64,000 nt of DNA from contig NC_089440.1 in NCBI RefSeq assembly GCF_026210795.1, positions 248,001 to 312,000 of the forward strand. The letters run 5' to 3'. The DNA is from Rhizophagus irregularis (lineage: Eukaryota > Glomeromycota > Glomeromycetes > Glomerales > Glomeraceae). Shown piece after piece: positions 33,271 to 45,850 of the stretch. The notes beneath the pieces are model-generated. The model did no database searches. It was not told where the DNA came from and saw only the letters and a list, made by a program, of their open reading frames with translations. The number at the start of each line of letters is the position of its first letter. The first letter of the stretch is position 1. The position numbers and the translations under genes were made by a program.

Positions 33271-35094
33271 ATGATGTCTGACAATATTTCCTTAAGTTGG
33301 CTAAGTATATTTAAAAAATGTAAAAATTGTGAGAATCATGAAACTTGTAAATTATGTTATGAAATATTCAAATCTAATTTAAGTGGGAACAAAGTCATCG
33401 ATGACATTATCAGAAATACACGAGTTAATTATGTTAAAGGTAAAATTTGTAGGATATTGGAATTTGTTCCCTATGATCAATTCAAAAATATAGAATTTAT
33501 TGCCGAAGGAGGATTTAGTAAAATTTACAAAGCTATTTGGGTTGATGGTCCAATTCATAATTACTACTACTCTACTGTTCGTAAAAATAATTATACAGTT
33601 GTTCTCAAAAAACTTAATAATTCTAAAAACATTACATCCAAGGAACTGAACGAGGTACAGTCCATACAATATTTCTAATTTTCAACATGATGATGATAAA
33701 TTAATATTTTTCTATTTATTTAGTTTAAGGTATATTATCAGATTTTATCAAATAGATATACATTTAATGGCATTAGTATATGTTTTGGAATTACTCAAGA
33801 TCCTATTACTAAAGATATGATGATTATCATGCCATATTATAGTTCAGGTGATTTGATACATTATTTAAGTAATAACTTTTATAATATTAATTGGCGGATA
33901 AAACTGCGTAGATTATTTTATATAATATATGGACTTCTAGAAATGCACAGGGTAGAAATTATCCACAGGGATTTACATAGTGGAAATATCTTTTCTGATG
34001 AATTTGAGTCGTACATAGGTGATCTGGGAATAAGTAGATCTGCAATTGAATCAAATAATGATAATGAGAAATATGGTATTATTCCTTACATGGCACCAGA
34101 GATTTTTCAAGGACAAAAATATACTGAAGCTTCAGATATATATAGTTTTGGAATGATTATGTGGGAATTTATGACAGGTAGAAGACCTTTCTGGGATGAA
34201 ATTCATGATATAGAACTTATAATCAAAATATGTGATGGTTTACGACCACCAATTGTTACAAATGCACCCAAAGGATATGTTGAATTAATGAAAGAATGTT
34301 GGGATTTTAATCCGGATAATAGACCAACAGCTAATGATATATTCAGTAGAATTGATAAAATACATAGGGAGGAAAGTATCTTTAATCCAACTAAAATTAT
34401 AGAATCATCAGATATTGGACCTGTAATAACTAATCACTTAGGCGCCATTTATAAGAGTAGACCATTAAGTCACTTGATTCAATCTGCAATGTCTTTAAGG
34501 AGTTCAAGGAGTCAATCTATCGGTAACAAATTTTATTAATTACAACGCATTTTTATTATAAGAAAAATTTTAATTATTTATTTTAGATCCATTTTATTAT
34601 TATCAGTAATTATTCAGTTTTTGTTTAATGGTTTTTTTATGTTCTTACTTATAATTAATATTGTTTTAAAGGTAAAAGAAAGTTTGAAGATGATTCAGTT
34701 GAAGATAGTAATGACAATGGTATGGTAATTAATTTAATAAATTATTATTTTTAATATATTTTCTACTATTTAATTCACATTCATAATTATTTAGAACAAA
34801 GTATTAAAAAAAGAAAATTTCTTGAAAATGAAAATAATGGTAAATAAAATTACATATTAACAAACAACATATTTCATTTCATAATTTAATTGATTTTTAT
34901 GATTTTATAGATTACTTTACAAAAGAAATTGAATTAGATATTAATATGCGCTCTAACCAACCTCGTGATAAAGGTAAGCAAATATACATTTATAAAATAT
35001 TAGTCAACATTATAAAATTTTTATCTAATTTTTGTTTTCAATATACGGATACGTCACCAAAGAAATTGAACTTGATATCAATCATATTCTTTAA
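33271..35094 (+). CDS. TKL protein kinase, 456 aa, six exons
   Basis: join(33271..33654, 33724..34522, 34672..34719, 34795..34839, 34911..34973, 35063..35094), 1371 nt. The N-terminal CxxC module is CKNCENHETCKLC (17-29). The kinase domain starts near 78 (FIAEGGFSKIYKAIW), with VVLKKL lysine, IHRDLHSGNIF, GDLGI replacing DFG, YMAPEIFQGQKYTEASDIYS and CWDFNPDNRP. All key residues are present, so it is probably active. The C-terminal motif GAIYKSRPLSHLI is the family tail. Four small phase-1 exons follow: KRKFEDDSVEDSND, QSIKKRKFLENENN, DYFTKEIELDIN and a final EIELDIN repeat. If exon 2 were read through, it would end after 240 codons. The last acceptor (CCAAAG) is the least certain; the expected upstream site reads ACG instead of AG. 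Confidence 0.88.
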
Positions 35095-35794
35095 ATTATA
35101 ATGTTTAAACCCAAATTTTTTACTTATTATGCAGATCTATAAATATTTAACATACAAATATATTTATATTAAACCATAGATGGATTAATTTTATATGAAC
35201 TTTAATCGTTGAATAATGGCTAATGGCTTAACCTAATTTTTTATTACTTATTCATTTTCATGCATGATAGCAAATGAAAGTTAAAAAATTGGGTCTCATC
35301 AAAATTTGTAGTTAGTATATTAAATAAATGAATTATATAGTTTAGAATTTCTGGAATATGAAAATTGAAAATTATATTTTGTATCGTCTAACTAAAAAGC
35401 TTTAATTGCGAAAAGTTTAACGATTAAAAATGGTATTTTATTATCTACATAAAAAACTGTAATTTTATTAATTATTAACCACGTAAAAGAATCGTCACTT
35501 TTTCTTTTGAAACGCGTTCGAGTTAACCAAAAATCAAAAAAAAGTGGAACAAATGATATGAAAGTTATATATATGATGATATACAATAATTTTGTAAATA
35601 AACATGTTACGTAAGACAAATAGGATTTAAATCAGATTTTTTAATAAAGTGTTTCATAAGCGCTTGATTATAAATTCAAGAATATTCCAATGTATACCAT
35701 CAAATTTTTTTTTTTTTTTTTTTTTTTTGTCATTTTAAAGAAAAATTACAAAAAAAGGAATGATCTACATTATATAACATTTAGTAAAGAACAT
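35095..35794. other. Spacer, no gene seen
   Basis: AT-rich, with a 22-base poly-T run at about 35707. It ends at the left terminus of the long-TIR element. Confidence 0.4.
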
Positions 35795-36109
35795 ATGGAA
35801 AGCCGCCATGGTCAAAAGTGCGTAGCAAAACATAGCGTGTATACGCTATGTTTTGTAACGCGTATACGTTATATTTCACGGTGGGTTACCCCTGTTCTGT
35901 CTGTTTCAGGGGTAACCTGTTGCGTTTAATACGCTATATTTCATAGCGTTATATACGTTATATGTTATGACGGGTACCCGTTATAAGAAATGGCGGGTAC
36001 CTGTTATAAGGAATGGCGGGTACCCGTTATAAGAAACGGCAGGTACCCGTTATAAGAACTGGCAGTCAGCATATTAACTTTTGATAAACATCAATAATGA
36101 TAATTATTT

Positions 36110-36490
36110 ATTTAATGAAATTTTATTTGACAAATATTAAAATTTAAGTCACACATTTACGATTTTAAAGAAAAAAATCACCATATTTTTTTTATTGAAG
36201 TGTACAAATAAAATTAACAATAACAATAAATAAAAAAGATAAGTAAATTACAATGATCAAGGATCAAGGAGAAAGATGCTAATAAAAAAATGAAATAACA
36301 GTGGAGTAATGGAAAGTAATAGAAGATGAAAGGGAGTAAAAAAGAGTAATGAGAAGTGATAAGAAACAAAAAGGAGAAATAGGACATAATGAGAGATGAA
36401 AAGGAGTGATGGTAGACGAAGAGGAATGATGGGAGACGAAAAGGAGCAATGGGAGATGAAAGGAAGTGATGGGAAGATGAAGAGAAGTAA
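36110..36490 (-). repeat. Pyrimidine-rich dispersed repeat, copy 2
   Basis: The reverse complement of the repeat at 22963-23290, including the GATTTTAAAGAAAAAAATCA edge and repeated GAAAAGGAGTGATGGGAGAC units. Here it is inside the long-TIR element. The 106-codon reverse ORF over it is a composition artefact. Confidence 0.75.
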
Positions 36491-36534
36491 AAATTTATAA
36501 AAATTGTAAATTTAATAAAAAATTTTCCAATCAA

Positions 36535-37420
36535 TTTTTTATAAAAAAAAAGATCTCTAATGAAATTCTTTATTAAAAAAAATTTTCAAGCCAAAATTCT
36601 CGATACACTTATTAAAAAAAAACTATTTTCAATAAAATTTTCTATTAAGATTTCTAAACAAAATTCTCCATCAAAAAAATAAAAAAATTTTTCAACAAAC
36701 AATTCTCTAATGAATTCTCAATCAAAAAAAATATCCCGATTAAAGAAAAATTCAAAGATTCTTACCACCTATTAAAAAAAATTCTCAAAAGAATTTCTAT
36801 ACCAAAAAAAAAACTCCTCTCCTATTAAAATAAAAAATCTTTACCGAAATTCTCTATCAAAAAAAATCTCCCTGTTAAAAAAATTTACACTAACAAAATT
36901 ATCTATCAAAAAAAAATTCTATGATGAAATTTCTATCAAAAAAAAAATATTCTCAGCGAAATCTATTTAAGAAAATTCTTTAATGAAATTCTCTATCAAA
37001 AACAATCCCCCTATTAAAAAAAAATTCTCTAATAAAATTCTTCATCAAAAAATACTTTCACCTATTAAAAAAATTCCCAAAAGAAATTCTTTATTAAGGA
37101 AAACTCCTTCAATTAAAAAAAAATTTGTAACAAAATTCTCTATCAAAAAAAATTTCACTTGTTAAAAAATTTTCTAACGAAATTATCTATCAAAAAAAAA
37201 TCTTCTCTATTAAAAAAATTCTTCAAATAATTTTCTACAAAAAAAAAAAAATCTCAAATAATTCTCTATCAAAAAAATCTCTCCTGTTAAAAAAAATTGC
37301 TCCAACAAATCATGTATACGTCAAAAAAAAAAAAATCTTATTAAAAAAAAATTCTCCAATGAAATTTCTATCAAATAAAAGTTTTTAACGAAATTATCCA
37401 TCAAAAAAAAAAAAAAAAAA
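36535..37420 (-). repeat. AT-rich degenerate array inside the long-TIR element
   Basis: Units alternate ATTCTCTATCAAAAAAA with CTCCTATTAAAAAAAATTC, the reverse complement of the array at 1015-1645. It is the longest copy in the window (about 0.9 kb) and ends in a poly-A/poly-T patch near 37400-37440. Confidence 0.7.
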
Positions 37421-37971
37421 ATTTTTTTTAAAAAAAAAATTAAATGGCGGGTACCCGATATGTGAAATAGCGTTTACCCGATATGTGAAGCGGCGGGTAC
37501 CCGATTTGTGAAGCAGCGGGTACCTGATATATGTGAAGCGGCGGGTATTCAATCCCTTGAAAATTTTAAAATTTGGTCCAAAATAAATTAATAAACCGTT
37601 ATAATATAAAGCGTATACACGTTAAATTATGTAGCGTATACACGCTGTTTTTTATGGCGGGTTACCCCTGAAATTGACAGGTTAATCCAACAGAACAGGG
37701 GTAACCCACCGTAAAAGATAACGTGTATACGCTATGTTTTGTAGCGTGTACACGCTATGTTTTGCTACGCACTTTTGACCACTACCGCTTGCCATAAAAA
37801 CACGATCGAACTATACTATAATATTATTAGGGACTTAAGATTTTACGTTCAAAAGAACTATCTACCATCCCGCACATCCAAATAGATTACCCGCATAACT
37901 ACTACCATTCATATGAACTTCGGTAATGTTGTATAAGAACCCACCACAACACCTTTTACTACTACTATAAC

Positions 37972-38806
37972 TAGGGATTGGAACCGTCAAAAAAAAGCTT
38001 AATTGGTTAATAACCGGTTAATTAGAGCGTCTAATCAGTTAATAGTCGGTTAATTAATCGGTTAATTAACCGGTTAATTTGTAATGAGGCTAACCGGTTA
38101 ATAACCGGTTAATATATAAATTTTATATTTTAACATGTGTTTAGAGGCCTATTTTTTGTATTTTAACACGCGTTTAAAGATAAATTTTTGTGTTTTTAAC
38201 TAAATAGTATTATTTAAGAGTAATTTCTGGTAAATATTTATATTAAAATGTATACATTAGTAAAAAATTACATACAATATATTGTAATTACTTACTACCC
38301 AGTCATGCAGTAGTCACCGGTATCAGCACTAAGTTGAAAAGTTTTTTAATTATATTTTTAGTTCTATCCGAAATTCCATTCCAATTCTGATGGCCACTGT
38401 AGTATTCAAATTTTTGCATTTTTTCTTATTTAAAATACTATACCTGATCATATGCTGATTTCTGCATAAATCAAGGTTATAACTTTAGAATATTTTAACA
38501 TAAATAATGTTAAATTATAAATATCATATGCAATATATTATATTAAAATATAAGATTGCAGGTTTATCATCGAATCTATTAGGGTGGGCAAAATTAAAGT
38601 TAATGCTAGTAAAGTTAAAGTTAGAAGTTGGCTAGGAATTACTAATTTAGGATGATCTGTATTTTAACCGGTTAAGTTAGCCGGTTAATTAGTCGGTTAA
38701 TTTAACTGGTTAAATTAACCGGTTAACCGTTTTTTGAGAGGTCTTAACCAGTTAACCGCCTTAACCGGTTAATTAACCGGTTAACCTTAACCGGTTTTAA
38801 TCCCTA
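37972..38806. mobile_element. 835-bp non-autonomous hAT-like transposon
   Basis: Termini TAGGGATTGGAACCG and, in reverse, TAGGGATTAAAACCGG form short inverted repeats. Flanks ACTATAAC (37964-37971) and ACTATAAT (38807-38814) match at 7 of 8 positions, fitting the 8-bp target-site duplication of hAT elements. Both subterminal zones are packed with AACCGGTTAA/TTAACCGGTTAA palindromes (37990-38110 and 38665-38800), the kind of repeated site that binds a transposase. No coding region is present, so it would need a transposase supplied in trans. Confidence 0.85.
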
Positions 38807-38814
38807 ACTATAAT

Positions 38815-39660
38815 TACAAAAAATAATAATAAAAATAAAACTACGAAACACTACTGTAATCTACTGTGTTACCTCAAAATAAATATGATTTTGAAATCGA
38901 AGTATTTTCTTAGTTTTTGATATTCGCGTTTTATCAATAAACCGTTCTTTACCAAAATGTTGTTTTTTAACATTTTTATCTATTCCCAACCCTCTATCAA
39001 TTTCGTTAAGTTTATTACACCGTATTTTCTAAAAAACCATAGACTTATCTAAATGTATACCATTAAAATGTTACGTTATTCGTTATTTATGAAGTAAAAA
39101 ATTAATTGGTCCATCATTTCCTATTTCATAAAAAACGTGACATGGTCTAGAATAATATTTAATACCATAAACTTGATTCTGTACTACAATATATCGAGAA
39201 GTAAGTCTGCAAGAAATTTTTACACGTGCACCTCATTTAAGATTTCATCAAATGTTTCATCACTAAAGAAAAAGAAGAAAGGAGATCAAAAAAATTTCTT
39301 ATACAATATTATTAATATTAATTAGAGTAATTTGGGCATAGGTGAGCTGAGTTAAATATGCATATTTGAGTAAATAATAAAAGAAATTGTACCATGTATC
39401 AGTATCAGTTTTACTTACAATCCGATATTTGATAGTAATTAAAAAGCAAGATTTTTGTAATTATAAGTAAATAAGTATATTTTAATTTGGCTCATTTATA
39501 TAAATTCCTCCTAAAATTAAAGTATTGAAAATATAAAAAAAATTTGTGATTTATTTAGTATGTGATTCATTTTGTTCATATGATCTGCTGTGTCTTAAGA
39601 TCTTGAGACTTGAGTTAAGACCCGCTTGATATCGGCAAGTCATGTTGTACATCTAACCCA
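38815..39660. other. Spacer, no gene seen
   Basis: AT-rich; nothing supported apart from short ORFs without motifs. Confidence 0.4.
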
Positions 39661-39669
39661 ATTCCAGTT

Positions 39670-40255
39670 ACAAATGGTTCTTTCTTTTTTTAAAAAAAAT
39701 CCTCTTTTCTCTTTCGAAACACCTTCTTTTCCTTTTTTTTCTTTTTTATAAAATTTTTCTTTTGTTCTTTTTATTCTTTTTCCATTTAGATTTGGTTTTT
39801 TTTCCAAAACTGAAAATTATTATTATTTTTTTTTTATTAAATAATCTTAAGACTTATATTATTTTTCAGTCTTTTTTTTGACCATATTATTAATTTTTTT
39901 TTGAATTTTTTTTCAGTCTTTTTGGACCGAATTATTGTCCTTTTTTTCAAAATTTTTTTTTGGTGCTTATTTTTTTTAAAAAAAACCGATTTCTTTCTTT
40001 ATCCTTTTCTTTTCCCCCCAATTTTTTTTTCTTTTTCTTTCAAATTTTTTTTATTTTTTCTTTCTTTTTCCTTTTCGGTTTCTTTTTTTAACCCAATTTT
40101 TCTCTTTGTTCCTTACCACAAATTTTTTTCATTTTTATTTTTTTGGATTTTTTTATTTTTTTTGTTTTTTTCCGGTTCCCCTTTTCTTTTTTCTGTTTGA
40201 CTTTTTTCTTCCAAACTGAATTTTTTTTTCCCAAATACATTCTTTCACCATTTAG
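39670..40255. repeat. Pyrimidine-rich low-complexity tract
   Basis: Long T-runs are interrupted by CTTTTTC, CCAATTTTT and CGGTTTC words on the plus strand. Overlapping frames on both strands (Phe-rich forward, Lys-rich reverse) result from the composition. It resembles the tract at 9720-10060 and may share an origin; both have a GC-richer edge. Confidence 0.5.
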
Positions 40256-42160
40256 GTTTGGATCAGTGATCAGATCGATGTTGCGGTGCCACCTTTTTTC
40301 CCGATTCTTATTATTAATAATAATACTTTTTTGTATCAAACTAAATAATAGACTAACATTATTACTTATTTATTCATTTTTTGTAACAATAGATCATTAT
40401 AATTAATTTTTCTGGAAATTTATTTTTTCATATTAATAATTAGTGAGATATTTTTTTTTAGAGGGTGTAATTTTTTTTAATGCTACAATGGAATTTTTTA
40501 AGATAAAAAAAAAAGATTTTTTTTTGTAACAATGTAACAATAAACTACTTATAAAAAATTGTTTTTGTAATGAATTTGTAAATTTCACAGTACTGCAACA
40601 TTTGTTTCGTGTGATAAATAAAATTCACATTTAATAATAATATTTCATATACTATATGACACTTGTACACAATTCATTTTTATTTGTATAATCATATAAA
40701 TTGTGTAATTTATTATATTTATTTTCTACTAATCCCATCATAATAATAGTAAAAAACTAGACCTATTCACACTGCATGGCAAATAAAATATAATTGTGTT
40801 ATTATTACTCTCTTACTTAATGGCCAAGTATCATCCTCGGCGCAACGCGACGGGTTACGCCTAGTTTTTTTTTAAAAAAATGAATCTTTACTCTGGAGTG
40901 CAAGAATAATTAATAAAAAAAATCCACTTCTTAAAAAAAAATATTTTTTAAATAATATAAGAAGTTTCTTTATTAAGTTTAAAAAGTTTTTTAAAAATTC
41001 TTTTTTTTAAAAAAAAGTTTTTTTAAATTGATTTAAAATGAAAAAAAATCAAAAAAATCTCTAATGTTGTAAATTCATGCATCTTGCATTTTTTTCTTCA
41101 ATTAAAACCCGATTATCACTCGTCTATTAAAAATTTATATATAAACTAGCAGTTGCACCCGGGAGTAGTAGTATTACTATATAATATTAAATTTTTAGTC
41201 ACAATTAGAAGCTCACTTTGATTAATAATTAGATTATGAGAGTAATAAAATATAAATTAATTTAAATAAAATAATATGCAGGTGAATATTGTTATGTATC
41301 TATATAATTAAAAACAATCTTATCAAAAAAAATATTTTTATGTGAATTTATTAGTCAAAAAATAAAAACAAACTAACTAAAAAAAAATTTGTTGATACTA
41401 AAAAAATTTTTACACGAATTTATTAGTCAGAAACAATATCATTGACTAAAAAAATCTCATCAAACATCAAAAAATTTGTAGGACATAGTTCTAATTTGAT
41501 TATAGTTTTGATCCGATCTAAACTAAAAAAGAATAATAATATTCTTTTGGGTTAACCAAAAACTTTGATAAATTCCGATCCAATAAAAATATAATAAAAA
41601 AAGAATAAGAAAAAATTTTGGTTAAAGGGATAAAAAAATTATTAAAAAAGGTAGTTTCAGTTTTTACGGTAAAATCCGAAAATAAAAAAAAATTATTATT
41701 GTCTATCTAATAGAAATGGTTAGTTGTGGTTAACTAAGAGAGTGGTAATAACTGACAATTAATATACTTTTTTTTGTTAGTATTAATTTATTAGAATAAA
41801 AAAAAATCCAGTTAAAATTTTAATTAACCGGAAATGTATCAGTTAAAAGATTTTCTTAATTATGATATGATAAATACGAAATAGATCGGGCGCAAGAATA
41901 TCACACTTTTCAATGTTACACAATTCAAATTATTTATATGGGTAATCTAAATATGACAATTTTTTTTTAAATTCTGATTTTCTCTTCTTAGAATAAAAAA
42001 AAATAAAAAAGTATATTTATTTTTCAATTATACAGTATTATTTCTAATACCAGAAAAGTTGAATATGATATGCTACATTTATGTTTCAATCTAAAAGTTG
42101 ATTGCATAAAAGAAATAACTGAAATAACTGGAATATTGAAGAAGACCCAATCAAAACCAT
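40256..42160. other. Spacer with two short GC-richer motifs
   Basis: Mostly AT-rich. At 40838-40864 a GC-rich patch (TCGGCGCAACGCGACGGGTT) and at 41148-41172 the motif CTAGCAGTTGCACCCGGGAG stand out. Motifs like the second flank some repeat families in other eukaryotes, but I cannot assign an element. No gene is supported. Confidence 0.4.
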
Positions 42161-44711
42161 TTATCTAAAAATCGAAACTTTTATTCCATTAAATAATTCA
42201 GATACTATAAATCATTTAAAGCGAAAATTGATTTCTTAAAAATAAAAATAATACATAAAAAATCAATGAATATTTAAAAATATAATTTATGATATATATG
42301 GATGGATATTGATAAATAATTATAGAAATACGGCATTCAATATACTATATATCTTGCGTGCGTATTCCAACTACTGGATGTCATTTAAAAGTTTAACACG
42401 TTTTCCTATTTTTAAATATTTTAAAATTGATTAAAATAATATTAAAAGAAAATATAAATAAATATCATTAAAGCAAATGAATAAATATTTACCACCACTA
42501 TTACTATTGTCTTGGGTTTCAGAATTTAATTCTTCATTGTTTCTCTTTTTTAAAGAGGTTGAAGAATTTTGAATTGTTATATCTTGTGATGATAAACTAA
42601 ATTACAATTAAAAATCAATTAATTAGTACATAATATAATAAATTCAAAATATAATTACAAATACCTTTCAACGTCTATGTCAAGCTCTTTTTCTTTCGAA
42701 ATATAATTATAATTATAATCTAAGAAAATAATATTCATTTAAAGATTACTGTATATAATAATTTTCAATTGCAATTAACTCTTTTAGCAATACCTTGTTT
42801 ATCGCAAAATGAAATTGCTGAGGATGAATTAATGGATGAACATTTAGAAATTATATCACTTAATGGTCTACTTGTATAAATGGCTTCCGGGTGACATTTT
42901 TCAGCAAATTCAGGACCAATCATCTTTGATTCTATCAATCTGTTTCTTTTTACTTCAGCTTGTTCAAATTCTGCTACGTATTTATAAGACCACTTACGTA
43001 AATTTGAATAAATTTCTTTTATAGAAGGCCTTTTTTTTGGATTAGGGTCCCAACAACTTTTCATTAAAGTGGCATAACATTCTGGTGTATCTTCTGTAAT
43101 TTTTGGTCGTTCTCCATCAAGAATTTTATAAATGAGATTATGGTCATGTTCAACATTAGCAAAAGGTTTACAACCTGTTGTAAGTTCCCACATAACCATG
43201 CCAAAACTATAAATATCAGTTTCTTTAGAAAATGCAGACCCTTTAAATATTTCTGGTGCAATATAGGGTATAACTCCGTATATTTCATTATTTGATGATT
43301 CGCCATTTGTAGATTGTGATAATCCTAGATCCCCAATTTTCCATTGAATTATATCAAGTAATATATTTCCGCTATGGAAATCTCGATGTACAAATGTATT
43401 TTTATGAATATATTCAAGTCTAAATGAAAAAAAGAAGTTAAAATTTAAATTTCAATAATATAAAAAATTATATTTAAATATAATTACCCTTCTGTAATTT
43501 GCAATAAAATAAATAGTTTTTGATTATTCCATGTAATATTTGTAAAATTCTTTTGTAGATACTTATGTAAATCTCCTTCTGGCGCATACTTCATAATTAA
43601 TGTATAATCTTCTAATTCAGGATCTCTTGTAAAACCATAAGTTTTAATTATATAATTATCAAATTTATTAAAACACTGTTGATTTGATCTTAACTATAAA
43701 ATTTTAAGATTTAATAGCCAAAGATTAAGGACTAAATTAATTAATAAAAAAATTAATCACAAAAATATTAAAAATATTCACCTCATTTAAGAAATATTTA
43801 TTATTAATTTTAGAATTTTCAAATCTTTTTAAAATGACAGTTTTATTATTATTTAACCAAGTTGCTTTATATATAATACCATATCCTCCTTTTGTTATTT
43901 CTTTTACATCTTTAAATTCAGAATATGGTATCGACCTAACTGGGATTGCAATCTTTATTTTTTTAAAAATAGAATATAATAGAGTTAATGGTTCAAAAAC
44001 CCTATCAATGCTTTTTATAATATTTGCAATCTCTAAATTTAAGTTATCAATGTTGCCATATGAAATATCATCAAGAAAGAAATCATCAAATACATTCCTG
44101 TCTATAATAAGTGATATTCTTTTACATTTTTTGCATGTGGTTTGACCTGTAAGTCCAAAAATTATGTTTGTTGTTAAGCAATATCTGCATCCGGTATAAA
44201 ACATAGGACAATTCCCACAATACTTTTGACAATCTGATGTAAATGTTAACTCAGAATGACATAAATCACAATTAGAATTGTCATGCCACCATGGTAAGTA
44301 AAGAATTAGAATTTGCTTTTTAAACAAGGTTGATTCTATCCATTCAAATGAAATTAGATAACAATTTGAGCATAATACAAAATTATCCTTTGTTTGAAAT
44401 GGCTTAATACATAAATTACAATAATGGGAATATTTCCTATGCATAAAATTTAAAGTTTTCACGCAATTCCCACAAGTTCCTTGCGACGACTTTTTACAAT
44501 GTACACACATCATAATATTTGTACTATCATAATGCGATACGTAACATTTTTTACAATATTTTTTCCAAGGACAAAAAAGCTTCCTACTATATTCTTCTTC
44601 ACAATAAACACAATTTTCATCAGCCGTATTAAAAGAAAAAAATTTAATTGGTATAAGACTAGATTTTAATTTTGGTGTTGGATCAAAAGAATCATCGTTT
44701 ACAAGGTTCAT
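42161..44711 (-). CDS. TKL kinase with long Cys-rich N-terminus, 654 aa, six exons
   Basis: complement(join(42161..42204, 42493..42596, 42665..42719, 42794..43419, 43488..43693, 43782..44711)), 1965 nt. Residues 34-196 hold about ten CxxC pairs (for example 34/37, 53/56, 69/72, 98/101, 114/117, 148/151, 165/168, 175/178, 193/196), a probable multi-zinc array. It includes the block LYLPWWHDNSNCDLC and GCRYCLTTNIIFGLTGQ. The kinase domain starts near 272 (ITKGGYGIIYKATW), with Lys295 in VILK, FVHRDFHSGNILLD, GDLGL, IAPEIFKGSAFSKETDIYS and CWDPNPKKRP. The tail has CHPEAIYTSRPLSDII, then mini-exons encoding DYNYNYISKEKELDIDVE and SLKKRNNEELNSETQD. The last exon (VSELFNGIKVSIFR-stop) is the least certain. 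All catalytic residues are present. Confidence 0.85.
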
Positions 44712-45105
44712 TATATTATTTTAATTGTTGTGTTATAGATGATATTAAATAATAAAATCGGAAAAAACGTTATTTATATTTATTTATAATTGAATGATAA
44801 GGTTTAAAAAGGATAAAATTCTCCGTTGATTATATGGATTTTCTCCGCGGAAAAGTCAGTTTTAAATTTAGAAAATACTTTATCGAAGAGCAAATGCCAT
44901 AGCGATGTGCAATTGATGCATCGGCATTATTTTTTACTTATTTAGTTAGTTGATCAACTAGGGGAAGTATTTTTTAAGTATTTGACGTAATTATTATTTC
45001 ATCATAGAAGATAACGGAAACACAAATTAAATTTGTTTAACAATTAAATAATGCACAAATAATTGGGCATGTAAAATTCATAATAAAACAAGCTTCGTTA
45101 AATTA
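44712..45105. other. Spacer between two minus-strand loci
   Basis: Upstream region of the Cys-rich kinase. Nothing else is supported. Confidence 0.4.

Positions 45106-45850
<745 letters not shown>

Larger units (their letters stand above)
35795..37795. mobile_element. 2.0-kb non-autonomous DNA transposon with long TIRs
   Basis: The left end TGGTCAAAAGTGCGTAGCAA (from 35809) and the right end read in reverse are identical there. The inverted homology continues through CATAGCGTGTATACGCTATG and ACGGTGGGTTACCCCTGTTC for over 100 bp. Subterminal tandem repeats lie inside both ends: GGCGGGTACCCGTTATAAGA-type units at 35975-36062 and GGCGGGTACCCGATATGTGA-type units at 37443-37555. The core holds a pyrimidine/purine repeat (36110-36490) and an AT array (36535-37420). 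No ORF is convincing. No clear target-site duplication was found, so the superfamily is undecided. Confidence 0.8.

Noticed and set aside
33379-33669. Reverse ORF opposite the first exon of the kinase at 33271
   Set aside because: Antisense shadow of a well-supported coding exon; no independent signals.
36535-37420. Repeat array considered as a CRISPR array
   Set aside because: Units are degenerate, AT-only and without conserved repeat/spacer alternation; the window is clearly eukaryotic.
39901-40406. Phe-rich forward ORFs and a Lys-rich reverse ORF
   Set aside because: Overlapping frames on both strands of a poly-T/CT low-complexity tract; no codon structure.
40838-41172. GC-rich motifs TCGGCGCAACGCGACGGGTT and CTAGCAGTTGCACCCGGGAG as ends of a retroelement or Helitron
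   Set aside because: No coding region, terminal repeat or target duplication could be tied to them; a copy search would be needed.
43834-44145. Forward ORF opposite the Cys-rich kinase exon
   Set aside because: Antisense shadow of the conserved kinase coding sequence.
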